A stretch of 64,000 nt of DNA from an uncultured Roseivirga sp. (GCA_947493005.1 CANLOY010000008.1:62001-126000); one strand, 5' to 3'. Numbered from the stretch's first letter, positions 8,519 through 18,390 are shown. Notes: generated by a model from the letters alone, not told the origin. Made by a program: numbers and translations.

Positions 8519-9922
8519 ATGATAATGAATCAAGTAAAATATGTAACCATTTTATTGTTTACATCACTGATCCAGCTACCTGCCTTCCAAACTAAAGATT
8601 CCTTGAAACACCACCTTACTGTGGTCAATGGAGGGCTTATATCTTCTGGAGATGAGTCCCCTTTTTGGTTTCAAGCAAACAATTCACAAAGAATATCAGA
8701 GGCAAGTCTTAGTTTATGGACAAGAATCTTGATTGAAAAAAATCTTAGTAATAAACAAAAATGGGATTGGGGCTATAAACTGGACGTAATAGGAAGGCTT
8801 GACAATGGATGGTCAGGAGATATAACTCAAGGCTACATTGAAGCTAAGAATGGCTTGTTTAATGTTTTTATTGGGCGTAAGGAAGAACTTCTGGGTGTAG
8901 TTGACTCAACACTGAGTATTAGTACTTTAGTCAACGGCAACAATGCATTACCAATACCTAAGACTGTCTTACGAACAAATGGGTGGTTAAATGTACCTTT
9001 TACTAAAGGTTGGATACAGTTCAATGGATATTTCTCACATGGTTGGTTTGAAAAAGATAGATTTATTCAAAGAGCATTGCTACATCAAAAATACTTGTAC
9101 TTGAATATTGCAGCTAAGTGGCCTGTTAATGTATATGGAGGAATTATCTGGAACACTCAATGGGGTGGTAGAAGATCTGATAACGGAGAAAAACAACCTT
9201 CTACTTTCAACGATTATTTAAGGGTTATAACAGGTAGTCAAGGAGGGGAAGGAGCAACTCAATCGGATCAGAACAATGCACTTGGCAATCATCTGGGAAC
9301 TTGGGAGATTGGTTTGACAACCAATCTTAATAAATGGAGGATAATACAGTATTGGCAATTTCTCTGGGAAGATAAATCAGGCTTAACTCCATTCAATTGG
9401 AGGGATGGTATGATAGGGATAAGCTTAAAGCGAAAGGAAAAAGATCATTGGTTTACAGGAGCCAACCTAGAAATTGTCAGAACCAACAATCAAGACGCTG
9501 AAAAAACAGGCCCTAATGGATTAAGATTCATTGAACCTGATAATTTTTTTAATAATTCTGATTTCAGATCTGGCTGGACTTATAAAGGTCGAGTTATAGG
9601 AAGTCCTTTATTTCTATTTCCTGATCCAAATAATTTATCCTTAACTAGAATTAATGGTCTAATAAATGCTGTAAACCTAGGCATGGAAGGAAGGCTCTTA
9701 AAACATGGTATTTCATACCAAATGAGTTATATCTATTTCAAGAATCAAGGAAACATTTATCAACGATTTGATAAGCCAAAAGAAATTAATTCTCTCTTCA
9801 TCAAACTACGAAAAAAGCTAACTCAAAAATCTAATCTCTTATTAAACCTGATATATGAAGATAATGATTCAGCTACAAGTAATTTTGGAGTAATGGTGAG
9901 TTATGTAAACAGTATTTTCTAA
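8519..9922 (+). CDS. Capsule assembly Wzi family outer-membrane protein
   Basis: From the ATG at 8519 the protein has 467 residues. It begins with a short charged end and a hydrophobic signal sequence (VTILLFTSLIQLPAF), followed by an entirely beta-strand-rich, aromatic-rich body with alternating patterns, as expected for a porin-like barrel. Segments such as SPFWFQANN and GYIEAKNGLFNVFIGRKEE are typical of the Wzi/CAPAM family in Bacteroidota. In Escherichia coli, Wzi is an outer-membrane lectin that holds capsule on the surface. The gene points opposite to the polysaccharide operon on both sides, so it is separately transcribed. A second ATG at 8525 is also possible. Confidence 0.8.
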   Translation: MIMNQVKYVTILLFTSLIQLPAFQTKDSLKHHLTVVNGGLISSGDESPFWFQANNSQRISEASLSLWTRILIEKNLSNKQKWDWGYKLDVIGRLDNGWSGDITQGYIEAKNGLFNVFIGRKEELLGVVDSTLSISTLVNGNNALPIPKTVLRTNGWLNVPFTKGWIQFNGYFSHGWFEKDRFIQRALLHQKYLYLNIAAKWPVNVYGGIIWNTQWGGRRSDNGEKQPSTFNDYLRVITGSQGGEGATQSDQNNALGNHLGTWEIGLTTNLNKWRIIQYWQFLWEDKSGLTPFNWRDGMIGISLKRKEKDHWFTGANLEIVRTNNQDAEKTGPNGLRFIEPDNFFNNSDFRSGWTYKGRVIGSPLFLFPDPNNLSLTRINGLINAVNLGMEGRLLKHGISYQMSYIYFKNQGNIYQRFDKPKEINSLFIKLRKKLTQKSNLLLNLIYEDNDSATSNFGVMVSYVNSIF

Positions 9923-9951
9923 GAACTACAAATCAGGTTTTATTTTTAGAA

Positions 9952-10983
9952 TTACTGGGTTCTCTCGTAACCTTGGGCCAATTCGAGCATTAAGGCAGTA
10001 ACATCCTCTTTTCGATTAATAACTTCAGTGGCTAAAGCCTTGTGCTTTTCCTTAAGCATCACATCTTTGGATAGTCTTTGAAGAGCTGCCCAACCTTCTG
10101 GGTAAGTTCGATAACTATACAGAATCCCTAACTTAACTTCCTCCTGAAATACTCCTGCATCAAGGGAGTTGATATAAACCGATGGGGTACCTAGGAGTGC
10201 AGCTTCTGTTGACATTGTTCCACTTTCACCAATAAACAAATCTGCTGCCCAAAGTACATCATGAATTCTATCTATACCTACGCTAAGTCTATGCCTATCA
10301 TATTTGGATTCCAATTCAGTTTCAGAAGAAATAAAAACTTTATACCCAGTATTTTCAAGAAACGAGATGAGTTCATCTCTTCTTTCAATAGGGATTCCAC
10401 TTTGTCCAAAGTCATGAGAAGCATTCCAAGATACAAATCTCAAAAGAGCAAATTTATCCACATCATTCAAACCTAAATCATTTTTGATATTAGTATCAGG
10501 TTTAAAATAGTTAGGGTGTAGATAACTCATTTCCATAAAAGAATCAAAGCGCACTTGCTTCTTACCAAAATCTTTCCCAAAAGACTTTGGGTTGACTAAA
10601 ACTTCTGTAAATGGAGTATAAAGTAAGAGTTCAAGGCTTGCATGTTCAGTATCATCAAAAGCAATATGTGGCTTCTTCATCATAAAAGAAGCATGCGCAG
10701 CATATGTTGAAGCAAAACTAATAAACAAGTCTGCTCGAAAACGCTTAGCTCTTCTGTATATAAACCAGTTTGCTCTAGGTATATAGGCCAATTTAGAAAT
10801 CAACCCTTTTCCTCCTTTTCCTCTATTATGATGCTCTATCTCATAAATATCTAATAGTCTTTGCGTAATCTCTTTATCTCGCGCAACAATAAGGAAATTG
10901 TGCCCACGAGACTCCATGATTTTAATGAAATTCCTGAAGTAGTGAACGTGTGCGGGGTGGCCAATATCTAAAACTATATTCAT
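9952..10983 (-). CDS. DUF354 family glycosyltransferase-like protein
   Basis: The 343-residue protein begins MNIVLDIGHPAHVHYFRNF, the hallmark start of the DUF354 family, and has a second-half motif FIGESGTMSTEAALLGTPSVYIN. Both resemble GT-B fold enzymes such as UDP-GlcNAc 2-epimerases and MurG-like transferases, and the second motif would bind a nucleotide sugar. Its start overlaps the HisF-like gene stop by four bases, which puts it last in the main operon. In other bacteria DUF354 genes are seen in surface-glycan clusters. The actual reaction is unknown; a glycosyltransferase role is inferred from fold and context. Confidence 0.72.
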   Translation of the reverse strand: MNIVLDIGHPAHVHYFRNFIKIMESRGHNFLIVARDKEITQRLLDIYEIEHHNRGKGGKGLISKLAYIPRANWFIYRRAKRFRADLFISFASTYAAHASFMMKKPHIAFDDTEHASLELLLYTPFTEVLVNPKSFGKDFGKKQVRFDSFMEMSYLHPNYFKPDTNIKNDLGLNDVDKFALLRFVSWNASHDFGQSGIPIERRDELISFLENTGYKVFISSETELESKYDRHRLSVGIDRIHDVLWAADLFIGESGTMSTEAALLGTPSVYINSLDAGVFQEEVKLGILYSYRTYPEGWAALQRLSKDVMLKEKHKALATEVINRKEDVTALMLELAQGYERTQ

Positions 10984-11744
10984 TTTGAAATCAAGGAATC
11001 TAATTCTTCCGATGTAGGATAATTAATTAAAACTGCATTTCGCGGACCATGATATACAAAAATCGAGCCCGCAGCTGCAGCAGAAGCATGAGCATCTTGA
11101 ACAACAGCACTCACATCATTGAAAGAACCAGCTCCTCCGCAAGCAATTAAGGGTATTGTTAGTCTATCAGCAATTGTATGAACCAGTTCCTGATCATAAC
11201 CAGACATTGTTCCATCCCTATCAATAGAGTTTAAAACCACTTCTCCAGCGCCTAAATCCTGCATGCGCAAGGCGTGTTCTAATGGATCCAATTTTGTTTT
11301 TTTGGTTCCATCGTTTATATAGACATGCTTTTTACCTCTCCAATTAGATCTTACATCAATAGAAACCACAATAGTAGAACTACCAAATTCAGAAGAAGAT
11401 TCTTTAATAAAGTCAGGCCTTTTTACTGCTTCAGTATTAATTATAACTTTCTCGGCACCCGCCTTAATGATTTCCCTTATATCATCATTAGTTCTTATCC
11501 CTCCACCAACGGCAAAAGGCATATTGGCTTCATCTCCTACTTTCTTAACAAAATCCAAGGGTACCGTATGCCCTTTCCTACTTGCCATAATATCCACAAA
11601 AGCAAGTTCATCAGCTTTCAAATCGTTGAAGATCTTGACTGCGTTAATTGGGTCACCGATATAACGATGCTTATCAAACTTAACAGTCTTTACTAGCCCC
11701 AAATTTCTGAGCAGTAGAACAGGGATTACTCTAGGTCTAAACAT
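10980..11744 (-). CDS. HisF-like ammonia-channel subunit for sugar amidination (set 1)
   Basis: This 254-residue TIM barrel aligns along its length with histidine-pathway HisF (FAVGGGIRT, GAGEVVLNSIDRDGT, IACGGAG). However, the first catalytic aspartate of HisF (residue 11 in Thermotoga) is leucine here, within VIPVLLLRN, while Asp130 is kept. That pattern marks the HisF2 branch, which works with an amidotransferase and HisH to bring ammonia to a sugar acetamido group. No other histidine genes are nearby. It overlaps the downstream DUF354 gene by four bases and sits ten bases after HisH. A true histidine role is unlikely. Confidence 0.85.
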   Translation of the reverse strand: MFRPRVIPVLLLRNLGLVKTVKFDKHRYIGDPINAVKIFNDLKADELAFVDIMASRKGHTVPLDFVKKVGDEANMPFAVGGGIRTNDDIREIIKAGAEKVIINTEAVKRPDFIKESSSEFGSSTIVVSIDVRSNWRGKKHVYINDGTKKTKLDPLEHALRMQDLGAGEVVLNSIDRDGTMSGYDQELVHTIADRLTIPLIACGGAGSFNDVSAVVQDAHASAAAAGSIFVYHGPRNAVLINYPTSEELDSLISK

Positions 11745-11754
11745 TAGCTTTTAG

Positions 11755-12375
11755 TTACAAGGAGACAAAGTTAGACAATAAAGATTCACCAATATCATGG
11801 CTTTTCTCAGGATGAAACTGAAAACCAATGATATTGTCATTCGCCACCGAGGAAACAAAGTCATACTCAAAGTTTGTCTTTGTAAGCACATTCGTATCAC
11901 TATCGCTTATTACATGATAGGAATGAACAAAGTAGAACAATGAATTTTGTTGAATATCCTTCATAACAGGGTGTTCGGAACTAATTTCAATAGAATTCCA
12001 CCCCATATGAGGTACTTTATATTTTAGAGAGTTCTCAATCTTAAAGCGCACGACTTCTGCGTCCACCCATGAAAACCCTTCTGTATCCCCTTCTTCACTC
12101 TTCTTAGTCATCAACTGCATACCTAAACAAATTCCTAGAATATGCTTTTTCTCAACAAGTGCCTTCTCATTGAGTACATCCCAAAAGCCAAGTTTTTTAA
12201 GGTTCTGCACTCCTTTTTGAAAGTGTCCAACTCCTGGTAAAACAATTTTATCGGCTCTATCTAGATCTTTCGGATTATTGGAAATACTAGCATTTACACC
12301 TATTCTTTCGAACTTCTTCTGGACAGAACGTAAATTGCCCATCCCGTAATCTATGATAACGATATTAGCTGGCAT
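11755..12375 (-). CDS. HisH-like glutamine amidotransferase (set 1)
   Basis: This 206-residue class I glutaminase has an intact triad: Cys83 in GICLGMQ, and His188 with Glu190 in QFHPEKS. It also keeps the YFVHSYH segment seen in HisH. It would release ammonia from glutamine and pass it through the neighbouring HisF-like barrel to an ATP-pyrophosphatase enzyme. The gene overlaps the upstream amidotransferase by 11 bases, so the three are translated together. Its relatives in Pseudomonas (next to wbpG) and Campylobacter (next to pseA) act in acetamidino-sugar synthesis, not histidine synthesis. Confidence 0.87.
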   Translation of the reverse strand: MPANIVIIDYGMGNLRSVQKKFERIGVNASISNNPKDLDRADKIVLPGVGHFQKGVQNLKKLGFWDVLNEKALVEKKHILGICLGMQLMTKKSEEGDTEGFSWVDAEVVRFKIENSLKYKVPHMGWNSIEISSEHPVMKDIQQNSLFYFVHSYHVISDSDTNVLTKTNFEYDFVSSVANDNIIGFQFHPEKSHDIGESLLSNFVSL

Positions 12376-13513
12376 ATTTTAGGTATAATATGTGTGGCAA
12401 TATTTTTAATTTCACGGCAATCTTGATTGGAAATCTCAACATTCTTATGATTGGCAAGTGAGTTTTGAAGTCATTATGAGATTTCAAAGGCATCTTCATT
12501 ATGTTATTCCATTCCTCAGGCTTAATCTCCAACTTATTGATCGCATAGTTGACAGTAGATTCATCATATTCATAGGGTGATGATTCTATTTCTTTCAATG
12601 CATCCGATCTTTGAATTTGACCAGACCTTACTAAAGCTGACAGTTCCGTTTTTCGCTTATCAATATTGAATTTTGTTGGAAGATAATACGATTGAAAAAA
12701 CTTGGTGTATAAATTCTCATGGTGATGACCTCCGTAATATTCCCATCCTAGCTTCTCATTCAGTACTTTATCCACCTTCGACTTATTATAATCTACAAAC
12801 TCTAGTAGTCGAACTTCTCTTATGCCTTTCACCCAAATGTAGTATTGAAGTTTTAGCATAGACATATGAGGAAAACTTGTTAGCCTTCTCTTTTTTCCTA
12901 ATTTCCTATGGACATCTTTCACATATCTAGGATCCATATAGGTCCAGCTTATGGGAGAAGTCCCCTCGGTCCTAAAGGAATGACCGTTAAGAATATACTT
13001 TATTCCTTCCTTGTTAGCCACATGATATAGAACTGAGTAAATAGCATAGTCAGTTGGAATATCTGCATCTGGAACTGATGCCTTTAAAAAGGATACTTGT
13101 AGATCCTTGAACTCTTCCCAGTCTGCTACGATTGTAAACAACTCAATGTCGAGTTTCTCACATGCTTTCTTTATGTTTTGAACAGATATATCAGAGTTCC
13201 AACCATTGTCAAAATGAACAGCTAATGGTTTTAATCCAAGCTCTTTCGCCTTTAACAACGTGTATGTTGAATCTCTGCCTCCACTAATCCCTGCTATACA
13301 ATCATATTTTTTGTTTTTTCCTTTAGCTCTTATTTTAGAAAGGATAATATCGAGAGCTTTTTTTGCTTCATCACCTAATGGATGTGTTTTTTCCATCTCA
13401 TCGTGAATCTTACAGTACTTACATTCCCCCTCTTCGTCAAACCATATGTCCCCTACGGTATCATCTAAAACGCAGCGCGTACATACTTGTCCTTTCATTT
13501 CAGTATTCTCCAT
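12365..13513 (-). CDS. N-acetyl sugar amidotransferase, WbpG/PseA-like (set 1)
   Basis: This 382-residue enzyme has a zinc-type motif CTRC (11-14) and CKYC (31-34) and an ATP-pyrophosphatase loop SGGRDS (77-82). An FDNGWNSD strand follows, and the C-terminal GWEYYGGHHHENLYTKF segment is shared with its paralogs. Family members activate a sugar acetamido group with ATP and replace its oxygen with ammonia, giving an acetamidino group. Ammonia comes from the HisH/HisF pair encoded directly downstream. An alternative start at the sixth codon is possible. The sugar substrate is not readable from the sequence; a diacetamido-uronate or a nonulosonate are the main candidates. Confidence 0.87.
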   Translation of the reverse strand: MENTEMKGQVCTRCVLDDTVGDIWFDEEGECKYCKIHDEMEKTHPLGDEAKKALDIILSKIRAKGKNKKYDCIAGISGGRDSTYTLLKAKELGLKPLAVHFDNGWNSDISVQNIKKACEKLDIELFTIVADWEEFKDLQVSFLKASVPDADIPTDYAIYSVLYHVANKEGIKYILNGHSFRTEGTSPISWTYMDPRYVKDVHRKLGKKRRLTSFPHMSMLKLQYYIWVKGIREVRLLEFVDYNKSKVDKVLNEKLGWEYYGGHHHENLYTKFFQSYYLPTKFNIDKRKTELSALVRSGQIQRSDALKEIESSPYEYDESTVNYAINKLEIKPEEWNNIMKMPLKSHNDFKTHLPIIRMLRFPIKIAVKLKILPHILYLKYAS

Positions 13514-13529
13514 TGTTTAGTTTCTAAAG

Positions 13530-14687
13530 TTAGTCGTTGCGTCCTTCCATTTCATAAAAAATCTTAGGTTTCACTGGTAAAATATATTTCAAAACAGGAA
13601 TAAGTAGCTTAGTTAACTTTCTTATCATCGGATAATAAGATGGGTAATCTAGAAAGTTACGATTCTCTGCATCCCATATTTTTTTGAATTCCTCTTGAGA
13701 AATATTCAATTTCTTAAGGACATAATCCGTATCCGAATTTTCTAATTCCTTCTTATATGGTAGTTTCCCAACAATGTTCAATGCTTCCTCTCTGCTCAAC
13801 TTACCATTCAAAACCTGCGCTGAATATGTCACTTTCCTTTTATCAATGTTATACTTTTCATACATCCAGTAACCAATAGCCCACTTGGTAAATAAGTTTT
13901 CATGATGATGCTCACCATAGTACTTCCAGTCATACTTCTCTTCAAGCATACTTTGTGCTGAAGCCTTGTCGTAAGGCATAAAAATAAAAGGGGAAATCTG
14001 TTTTATTCTTCTTATATAGCCATAATAAAACAGTTGATAAAATGACAGAGTAGGATATGTTTTCAGTTTGACCTCACCAAACTTTTTATGAACATGTTTC
14101 AACTGTCTATAATCGCTATAAGTCCATTCAGTAGGCTGCTTCCCTTCTGACCTAAAATCGGAACCAATCAAAATGCTTTTAACTCCTTCTCTACTTGCTA
14201 TTTTATATAGAACTGCGTGAATCGCTTGGTCAGTCGGGTTATCAATCCAAGGCAGTCCTGCTCTCATATATGTTCTGAGAAGATCTTTTATTTCTTCATA
14301 GTCTATTACATATGTTTCTAGATCAATATTAAGCTGTTTTGTCATCTTCTTAATATTAGAAACAGCGATATCTGAACTCCAACCATTATCTAAATTAACA
14401 GCCAGTGGTCTCAGTCCAGAATGAGCAGCAAGATGCAGTAAGTAAGAACTATCAGTCCCTCCACTAACTCCTATCACGCAATCATACTCTCCTTTTGCAC
14501 CTTTCTCTTTAACTTTTGCTAAGATATTTTTCCATCGTTCATCACCCCGTGAGTCGATAGGGTTATCTTCCATCATCTTCAGCTGTATCTTAGCATAGTT
14601 CGAAACACCCTCTTGATCAAATGAGATTCCAGGCATTGTTTCATCCCAAATTCCTAACGAGCATATACGTCCAACCTCTTTCTTCAA
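13530..14687 (-). CDS. N-acetyl sugar amidotransferase paralog lacking the zinc cysteines
   Basis: The 385-residue protein is collinear with its neighbours: SGGTDS loop (75-80), LDNGWSSD, and WKYYGEHHHENLFTKW. However, the N-terminal CxxC...CxxC is reduced to one cysteine: C9-S-L-G12 and SNYA (29-32). The start is TTG, because a TAA lies three codons upstream; AAGG stands just before it. It therefore keeps the ATP-handling site but probably not the metal site. It could be an active variant with a different substrate, or a partner subunit for the other paralogs. No HisH or HisF gene is attached directly to it. Confidence 0.8.
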   Translation of the reverse strand: MKKEVGRICSLGIWDETMPGISFDQEGVSNYAKIQLKMMEDNPIDSRGDERWKNILAKVKEKGAKGEYDCVIGVSGGTDSSYLLHLAAHSGLRPLAVNLDNGWSSDIAVSNIKKMTKQLNIDLETYVIDYEEIKDLLRTYMRAGLPWIDNPTDQAIHAVLYKIASREGVKSILIGSDFRSEGKQPTEWTYSDYRQLKHVHKKFGEVKLKTYPTLSFYQLFYYGYIRRIKQISPFIFMPYDKASAQSMLEEKYDWKYYGEHHHENLFTKWAIGYWMYEKYNIDKRKVTYSAQVLNGKLSREEALNIVGKLPYKKELENSDTDYVLKKLNISQEEFKKIWDAENRNFLDYPSYYPMIRKLTKLLIPVLKYILPVKPKIFYEMEGRND

Positions 14688-14726
14688 TTTCCTTTAGTTT
14701 TATTTTAAGACTACCTACTAAAAAGC

Positions 14727-15869
14727 TCAACTGTTAACTGAATCCATAAGTAGTAATTTCGTAATTCTCCTAAACTTTATTCCTTCCGAGTGTGCCGAAA
14801 TAATATGCGCAGCACTATCGGCCTTAAGTTTACAATTAAAAACAGTTTCTGCATTCAATGTATTTATCAACTCTGCCAATGAAGAAGGTTCAAAAGTTTT
14901 TGAAGTCAACCCAAAACCATGTTTATCCATCATCTTCATCATTTCTAATGACGGGCCTGTTACACACATAATTCTTGATTGAATGGCTTCAAAAAATTTG
15001 TTTGGGAGAGCAAATTCCAAGTTTCTATTAGAGGGAGGGAAAAAACTTAAACTTATATCAAAATCATTGCAGAAGGACACCAAATCAGCGCTTTTTACTG
15101 GTTCTAGAAACTTTACATTTTGAAGCCCTCCTGCTAGTTTCTTCAGTTTTTTAAAGTATAAAGCAGAACTTTTTGACACTACTAACATTAGATTAAGCTC
15201 AAACTTCGTATCAAAGGAAGCAGCTGCTTCAATCATCAACTCAAGCTTCCTTGATGAACTACATATACCATGATGGATTATTCTAATTTTCTTATCCGAA
15301 ACTTTCTTTGGCTTTAGTTCAGCATATTGAGCGGCACTGTTTATAACCTCAACTTTTGTATCAAAATTCTGCCGATATAGATTGGCAATTCCGTCTGATA
15401 CTGTTGTAATTATGTCTGCCTTCTTGATGTACTTTTCACACAAATGTACGTAGTACCTACGAATGAAGAATCTCCAGATAAAGTTATCATTGAAATTCTC
15501 TGGAGAATATTCATGAGCATCCAAAATCACTTTTGCTCCATTGGAAAAAGTGAGGGCCAAAGGTAAAAGCCTGATTTCATGAACAACGATCAGGTCAAAC
15601 CTTCTTTCAGCAAGCTGTTTAACAAGAGCTTTTTTGTGCTTATCCCAATAATATAAGTTATACAGTCGTAGTTTGAGAAGCAGCGCAATCCTCAAAAAAT
15701 TCATAACAAACCCTAGTTTGTTAAGATGAAGAAACTCTACATCATATATAGAAGGATTTGTTCCAATGGAAGTTACTTCATACTCCTCTTTCAGCCACTT
15801 TATCTGATTTCGGGGACGTGGATCCTTGTCAAGATCTGTATATGAAACGATACATATTTTTCTTTTCAT
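14727..15869 (-). CDS. Glycosyltransferase, GT4-like
   Basis: This 380-residue protein has a two-domain GT-B layout. The N-terminal half begins ICIVSYTDLDKDPRPRNQ, a start seen in many family 4 glycosyltransferases, and holds VILDAHEYSPENF. The C-terminal half has a nucleotide-sugar-binding region ending in LPNKFFEAIQSRIMCV (the E-x7-type motif region). It lies between two amidotransferase paralogs and its start overlaps the stop of the upstream one by one base, so it is part of the operon. It likely adds one sugar to the lipid-linked repeat unit on the cytoplasmic face. Donor and acceptor are unknown. Confidence 0.82.
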   Translation of the reverse strand: MKRKICIVSYTDLDKDPRPRNQIKWLKEEYEVTSIGTNPSIYDVEFLHLNKLGFVMNFLRIALLLKLRLYNLYYWDKHKKALVKQLAERRFDLIVVHEIRLLPLALTFSNGAKVILDAHEYSPENFNDNFIWRFFIRRYYVHLCEKYIKKADIITTVSDGIANLYRQNFDTKVEVINSAAQYAELKPKKVSDKKIRIIHHGICSSSRKLELMIEAAASFDTKFELNLMLVVSKSSALYFKKLKKLAGGLQNVKFLEPVKSADLVSFCNDFDISLSFFPPSNRNLEFALPNKFFEAIQSRIMCVTGPSLEMMKMMDKHGFGLTSKTFEPSSLAELINTLNAETVFNCKLKADSAAHIISAHSEGIKFRRITKLLLMDSVNS

Positions 15870-16966
15870 TACTTACCTAGAAGAGTCCTCTTTACCTTTT
15901 TTAGCAAATTGTTCATAGCAACTCCATTTGGATAGTCTAAATGAGATTTCGGTGGGTCACTGATAATCTTGTCAAACTCAGTCCTTGAAAGGTTAAATTT
16001 CTTCAATATATACTCAATATCTTTTTCTTTTTCTTCCTCACTTGGGTACAGCGGGTGACTAAGTTCTTCATAGGCCTGCTCTTTAGTAAATTGACCGGAG
16101 TTAATCAGTGAGGACACATGAGGTTTCCGTTTATCAATTCCAAACTTATTTGGAAGTATATAGGCTTGATAAAACTTAGTAAATATCGATTCGTAATGTT
16201 TACCTCCATAATACTGCCAGCCTAATTTATCTTTGAGAAGTTTCATAGCATCTTCTTTATTGTATTCAATATAGTCCAACACTCTCACTACCTCATAGAT
16301 ACTCTGAGATTTGATCTTATCAATAAAATTGTAAGATGGATAGGTTTTAATCGGCTGTTTTCCAAACATCCTATGAATAGACTTAATATTCTTACTATCC
16401 CATTTATAATATGACCATTCATTGGGCATTATTGCCTCAGTCGCATAATTGGACCCTGAAATGAAGTACTTGATTTTTTCTTTTCTTATAAGCTTATAAG
16501 CAACAGCCGTTATTGCATGATCTGTCAAGAGTTCAACATCGACAACACCGGCTTTCAAAAAAGCCAACTGCATATCTTTAAACTCATCCCAATCAATTAC
16601 ATGAGTGTAAAGGTCAATTCCCAAACGGCTAACAATATTCTTAATATTCTTAACAGATATGTCAGAATTCCATCCATTGTCTAAATGAAATGCCAATGGT
16701 CTTAACCCTCTTTCAGCTAGAAAGTGAGCTACATATGAACTATCAACCCCACCGCTAAGGCCTATCAAGCAATCATACCTTTTCCCCTTTCCTTTTGCCT
16801 TAATCTCTTCAACTTTCTTCTCAAGAGCTTCTAGGTTACCTTTATTTTCCAAGATTGGTCTTGCTTCTAAATCGTAATTTTTGCAGTAATTACAAAGACC
16901 ATCTTCATCAAACGATATGTTGGTTATAGTTTCGTCCAATACACATCTAACACACTCTTGTGACAT
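15869..16966 (-). CDS. N-acetyl sugar amidotransferase paralog (third copy)
   Basis: The 365-residue protein has the full set of marks: CVRC (5-8), CNYC (25-28), SGGVDS loop (71-76), LDNGWNSD, and the GWQYYGGKHYESIFTKF segment. It is clearly homologous to the two amidotransferases downstream but diverged enough to suggest old duplication and separate function. No HisH/HisF pair is adjacent, so it would have to borrow ammonia from set 1 or set 2. Position between the Wzy-like polymerase and the glycosyltransferase ties it to the repeat-unit modification genes. Confidence 0.84.
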   Translation of the reverse strand: MSQECVRCVLDETITNISFDEDGLCNYCKNYDLEARPILENKGNLEALEKKVEEIKAKGKGKRYDCLIGLSGGVDSSYVAHFLAERGLRPLAFHLDNGWNSDISVKNIKNIVSRLGIDLYTHVIDWDEFKDMQLAFLKAGVVDVELLTDHAITAVAYKLIRKEKIKYFISGSNYATEAIMPNEWSYYKWDSKNIKSIHRMFGKQPIKTYPSYNFIDKIKSQSIYEVVRVLDYIEYNKEDAMKLLKDKLGWQYYGGKHYESIFTKFYQAYILPNKFGIDKRKPHVSSLINSGQFTKEQAYEELSHPLYPSEEEKEKDIEYILKKFNLSRTEFDKIISDPPKSHLDYPNGVAMNNLLKKVKRTLLGK

Positions 16967-16980
16967 AGTTTTTTTATTTT

Positions 16981-18300
16981 CTAAACTCTTTTCAGCTCTG
17001 GAGCCAGTAATTCCTCCTTTGACTTTTTACCTATGGCCATTACTAATCCACAGGTAAGAACGAACAAAAAGTTCGCCACTTGATACCATAGACCTTCATC
17101 AACAGTTGTTAAAATGATAAGCAATAAAAGAGATAAACCCATCTTTATAGCATCATTTCTAGATGCACTTTTGGCCAGTAAAAATAGAATGCCCAAATAA
17201 GGAAAAATCAGTAATAAAAATATGACCCACCCATAGTCTACTAACATAGTCATTAGGTAAGCATCAGTTGGACTATCATAACCCTCATAGGTCAGGTTCG
17301 TCCCATTGCCAAAAGGCATAGACAAGTCATATTGACTTGCTAAATCTATTGTTCTTCCAAATGTCAGCAATTGATCTGAGTCTGTACTATTAAAAATACT
17401 CAACAGACCAGCTAGCCTTAATAGAGGGTTGCTAAATCCAAAAGTATTATTGGATGCCAGCTGACCTAGAATAGATATTTCTTCTGCAAAAATCTGATAT
17501 ATAAAGAAAACAGGCACTAACAACACGAGTAGTAAGAAGGGCTTTTTATAGGCAACGAAAAGTGCTGTAATTATTAGAAAAGCACCAAGGGAACTCCTAA
17601 TGCCAGACAAAGCAACAACAACAATACTAAGGAGTATAAAAATCACTGTCAAAATGTTATTTTCTATTTCTTTAAAGTACATGATCAGTATAACAGCAAA
17701 GAATACTAAGGCATTAGACATATTAGACATGGCCAAAAAAGTACCAGTCACGATCTTAGCTCCTTCTTCATAATTCAATCGTGCCTGATTTATTCCGTCT
17801 TTCAGTACATAGTCAAACTCAAACAGCTCAGAAATTGATTCGCTTTGTGACTGTGCAACACCCAAAACTAGTTCTACAAAAAAACACAAGCAGACAATTT
17901 TCGCCAGAGATATTGCCTCCTTTCTTTTCAAGCTATAGACAAGACTAAAAATTAAAAGGTTAAAAAAATGATTCCTGAAAAAATAGATATCCTGAATCAC
18001 ATTTTGGCCGGTGCTAGCAGAGGCTATACCAACAGTGAGCAAGAAAATTGGAATATAAAATACTACCCCAAGATCAAAATGTGAAACCCCTTTCCCATTG
18101 AAATTATGAAGTATGAATAAAACCAATATTGCAATATTGATAGGGAAAAATATTCTATATGCAACACTTGGCAAAATAAAATAAGATGTAATCGGCAAGA
18201 AGAAGTATAGAAAGACTACATACGCAATCGGCAACATCGGTCCAATACGATACAAAAAGAATATTGGAATTATTATTAAAATTGTGACTACAAATATCAT
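16981..18300 (-). CDS. wzy: O-antigen/capsule polymerase, Wzy-like membrane protein
   Basis: This 439-residue protein is almost wholly hydrophobic, with around a dozen predicted membrane segments and one large extracytoplasmic region (about residues 275-350) before the last helices. That topology is typical of Wzy polymerases and O-antigen ligases, whose sequences are poorly conserved. Next to a Wzx-type flippase and within a repeat-unit cluster, polymerase is the more likely of the two. It would join flipped repeat units on the periplasmic side. No sequence motif distinguishes polymerase from ligase here, so the call rests on topology and neighbourhood. Confidence 0.75.
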   Translation of the reverse strand: MIFVVTILIIIPIFFLYRIGPMLPIAYVVFLYFFLPITSYFILPSVAYRIFFPINIAILVLFILHNFNGKGVSHFDLGVVFYIPIFLLTVGIASASTGQNVIQDIYFFRNHFFNLLIFSLVYSLKRKEAISLAKIVCLCFFVELVLGVAQSQSESISELFEFDYVLKDGINQARLNYEEGAKIVTGTFLAMSNMSNALVFFAVILIMYFKEIENNILTVIFILLSIVVVALSGIRSSLGAFLIITALFVAYKKPFLLLVLLVPVFFIYQIFAEEISILGQLASNNTFGFSNPLLRLAGLLSIFNSTDSDQLLTFGRTIDLASQYDLSMPFGNGTNLTYEGYDSPTDAYLMTMLVDYGWVIFLLLIFPYLGILFLLAKSASRNDAIKMGLSLLLLIILTTVDEGLWYQVANFLFVLTCGLVMAIGKKSKEELLAPELKRV

Positions 18301-18390
18301 ATTGAAACAGTGTTTTTCACCAGCCTATACAAATATTTGAAAATCAAATAGACATGTAACATTCAAAACAAAAAACATCATAAGTCAATC

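Noticed and set aside
10980-12375. hisH and hisF as part of a histidine biosynthesis operon
   Set aside because: No other histidine gene is near, both HisF copies lack Asp11, and both pairs are linked to sugar amidotransferases.
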